Below, in pieces: positions 37,012 through 46,343 of a stretch of 64,000 nt of DNA. The notes under the pieces are model-generated. The model ran no database searches. It saw nothing but the letters and a program-made list of their open reading frames with translations, and was not told where the DNA came from. Made by a program: the position numbers and the translations under genes. The stretch comes from Achromobacter deleyi (lineage in GTDB: Bacteria > Pseudomonadota > Gammaproteobacteria > Burkholderiales > Burkholderiaceae_B): assembly GCF_902859705.1 (NCBI RefSeq), contig NZ_CADIJO010000019.1, forward strand, positions 1 to 64,000, written 5' to 3'. Numbering within the stretch: position 1 is the first letter of the stretch; each line of letters opens with the position of its first letter.

Positions 37012-39099
37012 ATGGAATCCGGTATGACCACACGCCCGCCCGCCGAGCCCTTGCTCCTGAATCGCGAGTTGTCGCTGCTCAAATTCAACGAACGCGTGCT
37101 GGCGATGGCGGAAAATCCCAAGACGCCCTTGTTGGAAAGGCTGCGCTACGTCTGCATCGTCAGCTCGAACCTGGATGAATTCTTCGAAATCCGGATTTCC
37201 AGCCTGAAAGAGCAGCAGCGCCAGTCGCCCAACCTGGTGGGCCCGGACGGCATGACGCCGGACCAGGCGTTCGAGAACGTCCAGCAGGCGGTGCACGAGC
37301 TGGTGGGGCGGCAGTACGCTCTGCTCAATGACGAGATCCTGCCGGCCATGCAGGCCGAGGGCATTGCGCTGCACCATGCATCGGAATGGAACCCGCAGCA
37401 GCAGGAATGGGCGCGCGAGGTCTTCAACCGCGACGTGATGCCGCTGCTGACCCCCATCGGGCTGGACCCGGCGCATCCGTTCCCGCGCGTCTACAACAAG
37501 AGCCTGAATTTCATCGTGTCGCTGTCCGGCGCCGACGCCTTCGGCCGCCAGGCATCCATCGCCGTGGTGCAGGCGCCGCGCGCGCTGCCGCGCCTGATCA
37601 AGATGCCGCCCGAGCTGTCCGGCCACCCCGAGGGCTACATTCTTCTGACGTCGTTGCTGCGCGCCTTTGTCGGCGAGCTGTTCCCGGGCCTGGAAATGCT
37701 GGGCTGCTACCAGTGGCGGGTGACGCGCAACAGCGACCTGTTCGTGGACGAGGAAGAAGTCACCAACCTGCGCCATGCCTTGCAAGGTGAGCTCTCGCAG
37801 CGCAACTTCGGCGCCGCGGTGCGGCTGGAAATCGACAAGCTCACGCCGGTGGAACTGGAAACCTTCCTGCAGCGCGAGTTCTCGCTCAAGGCGGAAGACA
37901 CCTACCGCGTGCCCGGCCCGGTCAACCTGTCGCGCCTGATGCAGCTGTGCAACTCGCCCGACCGCCCCGACCTGCTGTTCCCCGACTACCGCGCGCCGTT
38001 GCCGGCGCCGTTCGACCGGGTTGGCGACAAGCCGTCCGACCTGTTCGAGGCCGTGGCCGAGCAAGACCGCCTGCTGCATCACCCGTACCAGTCGTTCCAG
38101 CCCGTCATCGACTTCCTGACCGCCGCCGCGCTGGACCCGGACGTGATGGCCATCAAGCAGACCATCTACCGTACCGGCGAGGATTCCGAGCTGATGAAGA
38201 TCCTGCTGGCCGCCGCGCGCGCCGGCAAGGAAGTGACGGTGGTGGTGGAATTGATGGCCCGCTTTGACGAGCAGACCAACATCAATTGGGCCTCCAAGCT
38301 CGAAGAGGTGGGCGCCCACGTGGTGTACGGCGTGGTGGCGCACAAGACGCACGCCAAGATGGCCGTCGTGCTGCGGCGTGAAAAGGGCCGCCTGCGCCGC
38401 TACGCCCACCTGGGTACGGGCAATTACCATCCGCGCACCGCTCGGCTGTACACCGACTTCGGCCTGCTGACGGCCGACCCCAAGCTGTGCGAGGACATGG
38501 ACAAGGTCTTTGCGCAACTGACCGGCCTGGGGGCGCGCCGCTCGCTCAAGGCGCTGATGCAGTCGCCATTCACCATGCATGACGGCATGGTGGCGCTGAT
38601 CCGCGCCGAGGCCCGTGCCGCCAAGGCGGGCAAGCGCTCGCGCATCATGGCCAAGATGAACTCGCTGCTCGAAGAGCAGATCATCGAAGAACTGTACAAG
38701 GCCAGCCAGGCCGGCGTGAAGATCGACCTGATCGTGCGCGGCGTCTGCGCCCTGCGTGCCGGCGTGCCGGGGCTGTCGGAGAACATCCGGGTGCGCTCCA
38801 TCGTGGGCCGCTTCCTGGAACACTCGCGCGTGTTCTATTTCTACGCCGAGGGCGCCGAGACCGTGTACCTGTCGTCGGCCGACTGGATGGACCGCAATTT
38901 CTTCCGCCGCGTCGAAATCGCCTTCCCGATCTACGACAAGTCGCTCAAGAAGCGCGTCATCGACGAAGCCTTCACCTTTGCCCTGCGCGACAACCAGCTG
39001 GCCTGGCAACAGCAGGCCGACGGTGACTACGTCCGCGTCAAGAGCCGCCGCGAGCCGTTCAACCTGCACCAGTACCTGATGCAGAAGCTGGGCGTGTAG
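37012..39099 (+). CDS. ppk: Polyphosphate kinase 1
   Basis: 695 residues. PPK1 polymerises the gamma-phosphate of ATP into polyphosphate. N-domain (LLNRELSLLKFNERVL … SSNLDEFFEIRISSLKEQ), head domain, and two phospholipase-D-like C domains. The autophosphorylated His is His473 in GTGNYHPRTARLYTD; the second conserved His is His604 in FLEHSRVFYF. The start could be ATG 37012 or ATG 37024; the latter has GGA 6-7 nt upstream. It is preceded by a Pho box and divergent from ppx. Confidence 0.95.
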   Translation: MESGMTTRPPAEPLLLNRELSLLKFNERVLAMAENPKTPLLERLRYVCIVSSNLDEFFEIRISSLKEQQRQSPNLVGPDGMTPDQAFENVQQAVHELVGRQYALLNDEILPAMQAEGIALHHASEWNPQQQEWAREVFNRDVMPLLTPIGLDPAHPFPRVYNKSLNFIVSLSGADAFGRQASIAVVQAPRALPRLIKMPPELSGHPEGYILLTSLLRAFVGELFPGLEMLGCYQWRVTRNSDLFVDEEEVTNLRHALQGELSQRNFGAAVRLEIDKLTPVELETFLQREFSLKAEDTYRVPGPVNLSRLMQLCNSPDRPDLLFPDYRAPLPAPFDRVGDKPSDLFEAVAEQDRLLHHPYQSFQPVIDFLTAAALDPDVMAIKQTIYRTGEDSELMKILLAAARAGKEVTVVVELMARFDEQTNINWASKLEEVGAHVVYGVVAHKTHAKMAVVLRREKGRLRRYAHLGTGNYHPRTARLYTDFGLLTADPKLCEDMDKVFAQLTGLGARRSLKALMQSPFTMHDGMVALIRAEARAAKAGKRSRIMAKMNSLLEEQIIEELYKASQAGVKIDLIVRGVCALRAGVPGLSENIRVRSIVGRFLEHSRVFYFYAEGAETVYLSSADWMDRNFFRRVEIAFPIYDKSLKKRVIDEAFTFALRDNQLAWQQQADGDYVRVKSRREPFNLHQYLMQKLGV

Positions 39100-39118
39100 C
39101 CCAGGCCTGAGCCGGGCA

Positions 39119-39140
39119 GGGGGACGGATATCCGTCCCCC
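39119..39140. repeat. 22-bp perfect palindrome after ppk
   Basis: GGGGGACGGAT followed at once by ATCCGTCCCCC. There is no loop and no U tract; it may be a 3'-end structure of ppk mRNA or a protein-binding site. Confidence 0.6.
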
Positions 39141-39291
39141 AATCCTTGGGGCAGGGGGGGGCTTCCGGCCCCACCAATCTTCACCCCAATCAATCCGCCC
39201 CCCAATTTCCCCGCAAGCAAAAACCCGCGTTCGAGGCAGGCGCTCCCAGAGCCAGGCCGCGCGGATCCGGCTACGCCGGTCCGCCACCGGC

Positions 39292-39330
39292 GCCCCCCTG
39301 GGGGGGAAGCGCGCAGCGCTCCGGGGGGGG
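39292..39330. repeat. REP-like palindromic element
   Basis: A C6-T-G7 hairpin (39293-39306) is followed by AGCGC-GCA-GCGCT (39308-39320) and CC-G8. Such compact double-hairpin units with long G and C runs are usual for dispersed repetitive extragenic elements in high-GC betaproteobacteria; no second copy is in this window, so the repeat nature is inferred. Confidence 0.45.
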
Positions 39331-39337
39331 AATGTGA

Positions 39338-39371
39338 CTGTCACTATCTTGTCACGTTGGGCTTCTAACAT
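39338..39371 (+). promoter_or_regulatory. Pho box and -10 element of pstSCAB
   Basis: CTGTCACTATCTTGTCAC (39338-39355) has both TGTCA half-sites perfect with the required 6-nt spacing. TAACAT (39366-39371), a 4-of-6 -10 element, begins after exactly 10 nt, the same distance as at ppk. PhoB activation of pst is well established in proteobacteria. Confidence 0.85.
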
Positions 39372-39442
39372 GCGAGGGTCGCTGAAAGACAGGCAGTAGA
39401 AAGCCTGCCAAGACTCCTCTAACGAGCACAGAAGGAACCAAG

Positions 39443-40483
39443 ATGTTCAAACGTGTCTTCAAACAAGTTTCCCTGGGTGTCGCTCTGAGCGCCGCCGTGT
39501 TTGCCGTCCAGGCCGCCGATGTGACCGGCGCCGGCGCATCGTTCCCGTACCCGGTCTACGCCAAGTGGGCGTCGGACTACAAGGCCGCCACCAACAACGC
39601 GGTCAACTACCAGTCGATCGGTTCGGGCGGCGGCCAGCAACAGATCATCGCCAAGACCGTCGATTTCGGCGCCTCGGACGATCCCATGAAGGCGGCTGAC
39701 CTGGAAAAGAACGGCCTGCTGCAGTTCCCGGCCGTCATCGGCGGCACGGTGGCCGTGGTGAACGTCGACGGCATCGCTCCGGGCAAGCTGAAGCTGTCGG
39801 GCAAGGTCCTGGCTGAAATCTTCCTGGGCAAGGTCAAGAAGTGGGACGACGCCGCCATCAAGGCGCTGAACCCCGACCTGAAGCTGCCGTCGGCCGACAT
39901 CATCGTCGTGCACCGTTCGGACGGCTCGGGCACCACCTTCGGCTGGACCAACTACCTGTCCAAGGTGTCGCCGGAGTGGAAGGAACAAGTCGGTGAAGGC
40001 AAGGCCGTCAAGTGGCCCGTGGGTCAAGGCGGCAAGGGCAACGAAGGCGTCGCCGCCTACGTCGGCCAGCTGAAGAACTCGATCGGCTACGTGGAATACG
40101 CCTACGCCAAGCAGAACAAGCTGGCCTGGACGCAGCTGCAGAACAAGGACGGCAAGTTCGTCCAGCCGGAACAGAAGGCCTTCGCCGCTGCCGCCGCCAA
40201 CGCCGACTGGAAGAGCGCGCCTGGCATGGGCGTGGTGCTGACCGACGAACCGGGCGCCGATTCCTGGCCCGTGACCGCCGCGACGTTCATCCTGGTCCAC
40301 AAGTCGCAAGACAAGCCCGCCCAAGGCAAGGCTGTCCTGGAATTCTTCGACTGGGCCTTCAAGAACGGCGCCAAGTCGGCTGAAGCCCTGGACTACGTGC
40401 CGCTGCCGGAAGCCGTGACCAAGGAAATCCGCGCTGCCTGGGGCGAAGTCAAGAGCGCCGACGGCAAGGCTGTCTGGAAGTAA
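39443..40483 (+). CDS. pstS: Phosphate ABC importer, phosphate-binding protein
   Basis: 346 residues. Signal peptide MFKRVFKQVSLGVALSAAVFAVQA, cleavage before ADVTGAGASFPYPVY, the family's mature start. Phosphate-binding motifs: GAGASFPYP, GSGGGQQQI, DFGASDDPM and RSDGSGTTFGWTNYLSK. AAGGA lies 8 nt before ATG. Periplasmic, high-affinity phosphate uptake with PstCAB. A strong hairpin follows in the gap to pstC. Confidence 0.96.
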   Translation: MFKRVFKQVSLGVALSAAVFAVQAADVTGAGASFPYPVYAKWASDYKAATNNAVNYQSIGSGGGQQQIIAKTVDFGASDDPMKAADLEKNGLLQFPAVIGGTVAVVNVDGIAPGKLKLSGKVLAEIFLGKVKKWDDAAIKALNPDLKLPSADIIVVHRSDGSGTTFGWTNYLSKVSPEWKEQVGEGKAVKWPVGQGGKGNEGVAAYVGQLKNSIGYVEYAYAKQNKLAWTQLQNKDGKFVQPEQKAFAAAAANADWKSAPGMGVVLTDEPGADSWPVTAATFILVHKSQDKPAQGKAVLEFFDWAFKNGAKSAEALDYVPLPEAVTKEIRAAWGEVKSADGKAVWK

Positions 40484-40530
40484 ATGGATGATGGGCGCGG
40501 CGGCCTGGCCCCGCGCCCGCATCGGTCCGC

Positions 40531-40564
40531 CGCCCCGGTTTCCTGCTGGTTGGAAACCGGGGCG
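40531..40564 (+). terminator. Intercistronic hairpin between pstS and pstC
   Basis: CGCCCCGGTTTCC (40531-40543) pairs perfectly with GGAAACCGGGGCG (40552-40564) across an eight-base loop, without a U tract. Such hairpins commonly stabilise the upstream binding-protein mRNA so that PstS exceeds the permease. Confidence 0.65.
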
Positions 40565-40619
40565 GATCTCCCGGGCCCTCTCGTAGTTTCTCCCAAGGTT
40601 TCCTAAGGAAAGTCCATCC

Positions 40620-41636
40620 ATGAGCGCGGTAATGGATAATAGTGTGCCGCTTTCGCCCAGCGTGGCGGACTCCGTGACTACCGGCACGCCTTCGCCTATG
40701 AAGCAAAATAAAAACGCGCTGATGGATGCGCTGTTCAAGAACCTGACCCGCCTGTTCGCCTTCCTGGTGTTCATCCTGCTGGCGGCGATTCTTATTTCCC
40801 TGATCTACGGCAGCCGTGAATCGCTGGCCAAGTATGGCCTGTCGTTCCTGTGGCTGAACGACTGGGACCCGGTCAAGCAAAACTACGGCGCGGTGGTGCC
40901 CATCATCGGCACGCTGCTGACGTCGGCCATCGCCCTGATCATTGCCGTGCCGGTCTCGTTCGGCATTGCCATCTTCCTGACCGAACTGTCGCCCACCTGG
41001 CTGCGCCGCCCCTTGGGCACCGCCGTCGAAATGCTGGCCGCCATCCCGTCGATCATCTACGGCATGTGGGGCCTGTTCGTCTTCGTGCCGGTGTTCCAGC
41101 AATACGTGCAGCCTTTCCTGATTGCCACGCTGGGCAGCGTGCCGATCATCGGCGGCATGTTCGCCGGGCCGCCGTTCGGCATCGGCATCTTCACCGCCGG
41201 GCTGATCCTGTCGATCATGATCATCCCGTTCATCGCGGCGGTGATGCGTGACGTGTTCGAACTGGTGCCGGCCATGCTGAAGGAATCGGCCTACGGCCTG
41301 GGCAGCACGACCTGGGAAGTGATGTGGCGCGTGGTGCTGCCGTTCACCAAGTCGGGCGTCATCGGCGGCATCATGCTGGGCCTGGGGCGCGCCTTGGGTG
41401 AGACCATGGCGGTGACCTTCGTGATCGGCAACGCCTTCAAGTGGTCCGGCTCGCTGTTCTCGCCGGGCAACTCGATCGCCTCGGCGCTGGCCAATGAATT
41501 CAACGAAGCGGGCGGCATCCAGAAGTCGGCGCTGCTGGAACTGGGCCTGATCCTGTTCCTGATCACGACGATCGTGCTGGCCCTGGCCAAGATGCTGCTG
41601 GTTCGCCTGTCTGCCGGCGAAGGCAAGAAAACCTGA
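40620..41636 (+). CDS. pstC: Phosphate ABC importer permease PstC
   Basis: 338 residues, about six transmembrane segments after a ~50-residue polar N-terminus. Motifs: ILAAIL-type TM1, [51 protein letters not shown] (EAA loop) and [17 protein letters not shown], the PstC signature. It forms the inner-membrane channel with PstA. ATG 40620 follows AAGGAAA. Confidence 0.95.
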   Translation: MSAVMDNSVPLSPSVADSVTTGTPSPMKQNKNALMDALFKNLTRLFAFLVFILLAAILISLIYGSRESLAKYGLSFLWLNDWDPVKQNYGAVVPIIGTLLTSAIALIIAVPVSFGIAIFLTELSPTWLRRPLGTAVEMLAAIPSIIYGMWGLFVFVPVFQQYVQPFLIATLGSVPIIGGMFAGPPFGIGIFTAGLILSIMIIPFIAAVMRDVFELVPAMLKESAYGLGSTTWEVMWRVVLPFTKSGVIGGIMLGLGRALGETMAVTFVIGNAFKWSGSLFSPGNSIASALANEFNEAGGIQKSALLELGLILFLITTIVLALAKMLLVRLSAGEGKKT

Positions 41637-41662
41637 CCCGCCGCGAGCCCAAGGAAAAGAAC

Positions 41663-42517
41663 ATGGCTGTATCCGTACTCAATATGCAGAACGGCGTGTA
41701 TCGCCGGCGCCGCGTGGTCAACCGCATCATGCTGACCATCTCGCTGGGCACGCTGGTGTTCGGGCTGTTCTGGCTGTTCTGGATCATCCTGACGCTGCTG
41801 ACGAAGGGCGCCCCGGCGCTGTCGTACACCCTCTTCACCGAGATCACGCCGCCGCCGGGGCAAACCGGCGGCCTGATCAACGCCATCTTCGGCAGCGTGA
41901 TGATGGCTGGCGTGGGCACGCTGATCGGTACGCCCGTCGGCATCCTGGCCGGCACGTACCTGGCCGAATACGGCCAGCGCGGCTGGCTGGCGCCGGCCAC
42001 GCGCTTCCTGAACGACGTGCTGCTGTCGGCGCCGTCGATCATCATCGGTCTGTTCATCTACGCCGTTTACGTGGCGCAGGTGGGCCACTACTCGGGCTGG
42101 GCCGGCGCCATCGCGCTGTCGATCCTGGTGATTCCGGTGGTGGTGCGCACGACCGACAACATGCTGCTGCTGGTGCCCAACAGCCTGCGCGAGGCCGCGG
42201 CCGCGCTGGGCTGCCCCAAGTGGCGCATGATCACGCTGGTCTGCTATCGCGCTGCCAAGACCGGCATCATCACCGGCGTGCTGCTGGCGATTGCCCGCAT
42301 CTCGGGTGAAACCGCGCCGCTGCTGTTCACGGCGCTGTCGAACCAGTTCATGTCGACCAACATGAACGGCCCGATGGCCAACCTGCCGGTCGTGATCTAC
42401 CAATACGCCGCCAGCCCCTTCAAGGACTGGAACGACCTGGCCTGGGCCGGGGCTACCCTGATTACGCTGCTGGTGCTGGGCATCAACATCCTCGCCCGCA
42501 ACATGTTCCGCAAGTAA
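41663..42517 (+). CDS. pstA: Phosphate ABC importer permease PstA
   Basis: 284 residues with about six membrane segments. Motifs: [74 protein letters not shown] (EAA loop) and [13 protein letters not shown]. It begins 26 bp after pstC and pairs with it. Confidence 0.95.
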   Translation: MAVSVLNMQNGVYRRRRVVNRIMLTISLGTLVFGLFWLFWIILTLLTKGAPALSYTLFTEITPPPGQTGGLINAIFGSVMMAGVGTLIGTPVGILAGTYLAEYGQRGWLAPATRFLNDVLLSAPSIIIGLFIYAVYVAQVGHYSGWAGAIALSILVIPVVVRTTDNMLLLVPNSLREAAAALGCPKWRMITLVCYRAAKTGIITGVLLAIARISGETAPLLFTALSNQFMSTNMNGPMANLPVVIYQYAASPFKDWNDLAWAGATLITLLVLGINILARNMFRK

Positions 42518-42564
42518 AGATCGCTTTGCCGGCGCGCCAGGCGCGCCGGACCTAGGGAAACCAA

Positions 42565-43341
42565 ATGGAAAACACCGCTACCGCCGTCAAGAACAAGATC
42601 GAGGTCAAGAACCTGAACTTCTACTACGGCAAGTTCCATGCGATCCGCAATGTGAACATGTCGATCCAGGAGAAGAAGGTCACCGCCTTCATCGGCCCGT
42701 CGGGCTGCGGCAAGTCGACGCTGCTGCGTACCTTCAACCGCATGTTCGAGCTGTACCCGGGCCAGCGCGCCGAGGGCGAAATCATCCTGGACGGCGAAAA
42801 CCTGCTGACCGCCAAGACCGATATTTCGCTGATCCGCGCCAAGGTCGGCATGGTGTTCCAGAAGCCCACGCCGTTCCCCATGAGCATCTACGACAACATC
42901 GCCTTCGGCGTGCGTCTGTTCGAACGCCTGTCCAAGGGCGAGATGGACGAGCGCGTGGAATGGGCGCTGAGCAAGGCCGCGCTCTGGAACGAAGTGAAGG
43001 ACAAGCTGCACCAAAGCGGCAACAGCCTGTCGGGCGGCCAGCAACAGCGTCTGTGCATCGCCCGCGGCGTGGCCATCAAGCCGGAAGTGCTGCTGCTGGA
43101 CGAACCGTGTTCGGCGCTGGACCCGATCTCGACTGCCAAGATCGAAGAGCTGATCGCCGAACTCAAGAACGACTACACCGTCGTCATCGTGACCCACAAC
43201 ATGCAGCAGGCCGCGCGCTGCTCGGACTACACGGCTTACATGTACCTGGGTGAGCTGATGGAATTCGGCCAGACCGACCAGATCTTCGTGAAGCCGTCGC
43301 GCAAGGAAACCGAAGACTACATCACCGGCCGTTTCGGCTGA
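42565..43341 (+). CDS. pstB: Phosphate ABC importer ATP-binding protein
   Basis: 258 residues: Walker [11 protein letters not shown]-loop [20 protein letters not shown] (PstB-specific), signature [14 protein letters not shown], Walker [15 protein letters not shown]-loop [16 protein letters not shown]. Last gene of pstSCAB; phoU and phoB, which often follow, are absent here and the next gene is a convergent transporter. Confidence 0.97.
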   Translation: MENTATAVKNKIEVKNLNFYYGKFHAIRNVNMSIQEKKVTAFIGPSGCGKSTLLRTFNRMFELYPGQRAEGEIILDGENLLTAKTDISLIRAKVGMVFQKPTPFPMSIYDNIAFGVRLFERLSKGEMDERVEWALSKAALWNEVKDKLHQSGNSLSGGQQQRLCIARGVAIKPEVLLLDEPCSALDPISTAKIEELIAELKNDYTVVIVTHNMQQAARCSDYTAYMYLGELMEFGQTDQIFVKPSRKETEDYITGRFG

Positions 43342-43372
43342 GGCAGGCCCGGCCAAGTCGGCTGGGACATCG

Positions 43373-43397
43373 ACGGCGCGCCCGCAAGGCGCGCCGT
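43373..43397. terminator. Terminator-like hairpin after pstB
   Basis: ACGGCGCGCC (43373-43382) pairs with GGCGCGCCGT (43388-43397), loop CGCAA, followed by TGTCGTTTG. It is shared by the convergent pstB and MFS genes; the U tract is weak. Confidence 0.6.
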
Positions 43398-43410
43398 TGT
43401 CGTTTGTGGC

Positions 43411-44766
43411 TTACGAGCGTTGCTGCTGCAGGGCCTGCGATGCCGGCGCCTGTTGCGCCTGCGGCCCGCCCGCGTAGCGGCCGGGGATCAGGATCACGAA
43501 CACCGCCGCCAGCACGGCCGCGCAAGAGAAGGCAATGAAGTTCCACGCCAGCGGCAATTGCAGGCTGGCGAGGTAGCCGCCGACGATGGGGCCGCTCATC
43601 GCGCCGATGCGGGCGAACGACAGCGCCCAGCCGGTGGCCGCGCCGCGCGCGTGCGCCGGGTAGTAGCCGGCCAGGTAGCCCGTCAGGATCAGCGAAGACG
43701 AAATGCTGCCCACACCGGCCAGCGCCACCCACAGGTAGTTCACGACCAACGGGTTGTTGTAGGTCAGGCAGTAGATGCCGACAGCGCCCACCAGGAAGAA
43801 CAGCGCCACGATCTTGCGCGGTTCGGTCTTGTCGGCAAACTGCCCCAGCACCAGGCCGCCAATGGCGGACGCCAGGCTGAACACCAGCAGGAACGACAGG
43901 CTGGAACCCAGGTCGTAGCCGTTCTTGCGCATGATCTGCGGCAGCCAGGTGTTCAGGCCATAGACCAGCATCATGCCCAGGAACAGCGCGCCCCAGAAGC
44001 ACAGGGTGGCGCGCAGGTGGCGCGGCGAGAACACCGCCGCCATCACATCGCGCCAGGTGGCTTTCTCGCCCGCGACTTCGCGGGGGCGGAACGGCTCGAG
44101 CGACACGATACCCAGGCGATCGGCCATCGCGCGGGCGCCGGCTTCGTCACCCTTGGCCAGCAGGTATTCCAGCGACTCGGGCAGCCAGCGCGCCAGCAGC
44201 GGCACCAGCAGCAGCGGCGCCGCACCCACCAGGATCACCGAGCGCCAGCCCCAGTGCTGCAGCAGCGCCATGGCCACCGCGGCCGAACACAGGATGCCCA
44301 GCGAATAGCCCGAGTACATGACCCCATAGTTGAAGCCGCGCCTGGCGGGCGGTGAATATTCAATGGTCAGCGCCGCCGCCACCGGAATCACGCCGCCCAG
44401 CCCCAGCCCGCCGATGAAGCGGAACGTGGCGAACCAGGTGGGCGTGGGCGCCCAGGCCGCCCCGATCATCGTCAGCGAAAACAGCGTGACGCAGGCCAGC
44501 AGCATGCGCCGGCGGCCCAGCAGGTCGGACAGCGTGCCCACCGCGAACGAGCCCACGAACATCCCGGCCAGCGCGTAGCTGCCCAGCATGCCCAGCTGGA
44601 TCGGCGTCAGGTTCCAGCTCTTGTCGTCGGCCAGCGCGGGCAGCACCGCGCCCATTACCCCGACGTCGTAGCCTTCGAACAGGATCGCCAGCCAGCAGAC
44701 GAACAGCACGGTATAGGTGGTCCGCGCGGGCGCGGCCCAGGCGGATGGAGCAGAGGCGGTGGCCAT
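43411..44766 (-). CDS. MFS transporter, aromatic acid:H+ symporter (AAHS) family
   Basis: 451 residues, 12 hydrophobic segments. AAHS features: EGYDVGVMGAVLPAL in TM1 (the Asp needed for aromatic-acid uptake in PcaK/BenK), GTLSDLLGRRRMLL in loop 2-3, GLGLGGVIPVAAALTIEYSPPARRG. It probably imports an aromatic carboxylate with protons; the substrate is unknown. It has its own good promoter and no adjacent catabolic partner. Confidence 0.88.
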   Translation of the reverse strand: MATASAPSAWAAPARTTYTVLFVCWLAILFEGYDVGVMGAVLPALADDKSWNLTPIQLGMLGSYALAGMFVGSFAVGTLSDLLGRRRMLLACVTLFSLTMIGAAWAPTPTWFATFRFIGGLGLGGVIPVAAALTIEYSPPARRGFNYGVMYSGYSLGILCSAAVAMALLQHWGWRSVILVGAAPLLLVPLLARWLPESLEYLLAKGDEAGARAMADRLGIVSLEPFRPREVAGEKATWRDVMAAVFSPRHLRATLCFWGALFLGMMLVYGLNTWLPQIMRKNGYDLGSSLSFLLVFSLASAIGGLVLGQFADKTEPRKIVALFFLVGAVGIYCLTYNNPLVVNYLWVALAGVGSISSSLILTGYLAGYYPAHARGAATGWALSFARIGAMSGPIVGGYLASLQLPLAWNFIAFSCAAVLAAVFVILIPGRYAGGPQAQQAPASQALQQQRS

Positions 44767-44804
44767 GATTTTCCCGATGAGATTGTCGTTATGGATCTGA
44801 ATTT

Positions 44805-44833
44805 AATTTATGCTTCAACTATATAGGTGTCAA
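44805..44833 (-). promoter_or_regulatory. Sigma-70 promoter of the MFS transporter
   Basis: On the minus strand a perfect TTGACA (44833-44828), a 17-bp spacer and TAAATT (44810-44805; 4 of 6). A leader of about 30 nt precedes the ATG. It is the best sigma-70 match I see in the window. Confidence 0.7.
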
Positions 44834-44906
44834 TCAGGGCTTGCGCGCGAAAGCGGCCTTCCGGGAAGCGGGAAGGGCGCCGTTTCGGCGTGCCTGCCGT
44901 ATCTGG

Positions 44907-44912
44907 TATAGT
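44907..44912 (+). promoter_or_regulatory. Candidate -10 of the tRNA-Pro gene
   Basis: TATAGT (5 of 6) ends 9 bp before the mature 5' end of the tRNA. No good -35 is visible. Confidence 0.5.
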
Positions 44913-44921
44913 TGCCACCCT

Positions 44922-44998
44922 CGGGGCGTAGCGCAGCCTGGTAGCGCATCTGCTTTGGGAGCAGAGGGTCGTGAGTTCGAATCCCACCGCCCCGACCA
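44922..44998 (+). tRNA. tRNA-Pro(UGG)
   Basis: 77 nt with encoded CCA. Acceptor stem CGGGGCG/CGCCCCG with discriminator A, D arm AGCGCAGCCTGGTAGCGC, anticodon stem CTGCT/AGCAG with loop TTTGGGA giving anticodon TGG, and T arm with GTTCGAATC. It reads all or most proline codons by wobble. A strong terminator follows. Confidence 0.97.
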
Positions 44999-45006
44999 GT
45001 AAAAAC

Positions 45007-45046
45007 AAAGGGTTAGCTCATTTTTGGTGAGCTAACCCTTTTCGTT
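45007..45046 (+). terminator. Intrinsic terminator of tRNA-Pro
   Basis: AAAGGGTTAGCTCA (45007-45020) pairs perfectly with TGAGCTAACCCTTT (45028-45041), 14 bp, loop TTTTTGG, followed by TCGTTTTC. Confidence 0.92.
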
Positions 45047-45108
45047 TTCTGGCGCATGCGTCTTCAGACAGACGCCTCAGCGCAGATCTTTGGCGTGCAT
45101 CCGGGGGC

Positions 45109-46296
45109 CTAGCGGCCCGCCGGCGCCATCAGATACCGCGTCAGCTTCTCCATCATCGCGTCGCAGGCCTGTAGCTGGGACAGTTCGACGTATTCATCCG
45201 CCTTGTGCGCCACGTCGATGCTGCCCGGCCCGCAGATCAGCACCGCCGTCTGCCCCCACAACTGCTGGAACAGCCCGCCTTCGGTGCCGAACGCGGCCTT
45301 GGTGAGCGGGGTGTCCGGCGGTAACCACGAGGCCAGCAGCGCCACGCCTGCGGAGTCCTCCGGGGTGGCAAGTCCGGGATAGCTGTTGACCGTCGTGACG
45401 CGGGGCGGCTCGGCATCGGGCAGGGCGCCCGCGGCACGCATCTTTGTCTGAGTGAGCGCCAGCACCCGCTCCAGAATCTGGTTCGGGTCGTCCTGCGCGA
45501 CGTTGCGGATCTCGAAATTGACTTCGCATTCCGCGGGCACGATGTTCAGCGCCGTGCCGCCCTTGATGGTGCCCGCATGCACGGTCGTGTAGGGCACTTC
45601 GTAGCCAGGTTCGCGCGGCCCGTGTTCGGCCAGGTCATGCTGCACGTCGCGCAGGGCGCTGATCAGGTCGCTGGCCGTATGGATGGCATTGACGTAATGC
45701 GGCGCCAGCCCCGAGTGGCCCGCCTGGCCGCAGCACAAGGCCCGGTAGGCCGCCTTGCCCTTGTTGCCGGTGCCGATTTTCATCAGCGTCGGCTCGCCCA
45801 CCACGCAGAGCAGCGGGGCGGGTTGCATGCGTTCCAGCGCGCGCAGCAGATGGCGCACGCCCACGCAGCCAATTTCCTCGTCGAACGACAGCGCCAGATG
45901 CAGGGGCCGCGCAAGCGGCTGGCGGGCCGCGCGGATCATGGCCATCACGGCGCAGGCGACAAAGCCCTTCATGTCCGCGCTGCCCCGACCATAGATGCGC
46001 CCGTCGCGTTCGGTGGCCTCGAAGGGCGGCGAGGTCCACGGCTGGCCCGTCACGGGCACCACGTCGGTATGGCCCGAGAGCACGATGCCGGGCGCGTCCA
46101 GGGGGCCGACGGAGGCGAACAGATTGCTGCGCCGGGCGTCCTGCGGGTCCGCCACCCGCGTGGACGCGATGCCCGCCTGCGCCAGCAACGCCTGCACGCG
46201 TTCGATGAGCGCGATGTTGGGCGTCAGCGTGACGGATTCAAACGCGATCAGTTCGCGCAATAGGTCTGGACTGTTGTCCGGAGTCGGTGTGCTCAT
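45109..46296 (-). CDS. argE: M20 family deacylase, acetylornithine deacetylase (ArgE)-like
   Basis: 395 residues. Dinuclear zinc amidohydrolase: metal ligands in LSGHTDVVPV (His76, Asp78), IYGRGSADMKGF, SFDEEIGCVG and VVGEPT; dimerisation-domain His in GQAGHSGLAPHYVNAI. The set and length fit ArgE, which releases ornithine from N-acetylornithine, but here it ends a minus-strand unit with RidA, DUF1028 and LysR genes, so it may act on another N-acyl amino acid in catabolism. Confidence 0.82.
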   Translation of the reverse strand: MSTPTPDNSPDLLRELIAFESVTLTPNIALIERVQALLAQAGIASTRVADPQDARRSNLFASVGPLDAPGIVLSGHTDVVPVTGQPWTSPPFEATERDGRIYGRGSADMKGFVACAVMAMIRAARQPLARPLHLALSFDEEIGCVGVRHLLRALERMQPAPLLCVVGEPTLMKIGTGNKGKAAYRALCCGQAGHSGLAPHYVNAIHTASDLISALRDVQHDLAEHGPREPGYEVPYTTVHAGTIKGGTALNIVPAECEVNFEIRNVAQDDPNQILERVLALTQTKMRAAGALPDAEPPRVTTVNSYPGLATPEDSAGVALLASWLPPDTPLTKAAFGTEGGLFQQLWGQTAVLICGPGSIDVAHKADEYVELSQLQACDAMMEKLTRYLMAPAGR

Positions 46297-46343
46297 GGCA
46301 TGGACCTGCAGGGTTGCGGGCGACGCGCGGGCGTGCCGTCCGT

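Larger units (their letters stand above)
39100..39442. other. 343-bp intergenic region between ppk and pstS
   Basis: No gene is seen. In order: a 22-bp perfect palindrome at 39119-39140, several runs of five to eight G or C between 39136 and 39215, a REP-like palindromic unit at 39292-39330, then the Pho box and -10 of pstS, and a ~70-nt leader. The G-rich runs are unlike the coding neighbours. Confidence 0.7.

Noticed and set aside
37006-39177. A 723-codon frame antisense to ppk
   Set aside because: Shadow of ppk, whose identity is unambiguous; no ribosome site or recognisable domain.
44922-44998. tRNA-Pro as attachment site of an integrated island covering 45-64 kb
   Set aside because: No integrase gene is present and I found no second copy of the tRNA 3' end to the right; base composition does not change visibly at the tRNA.
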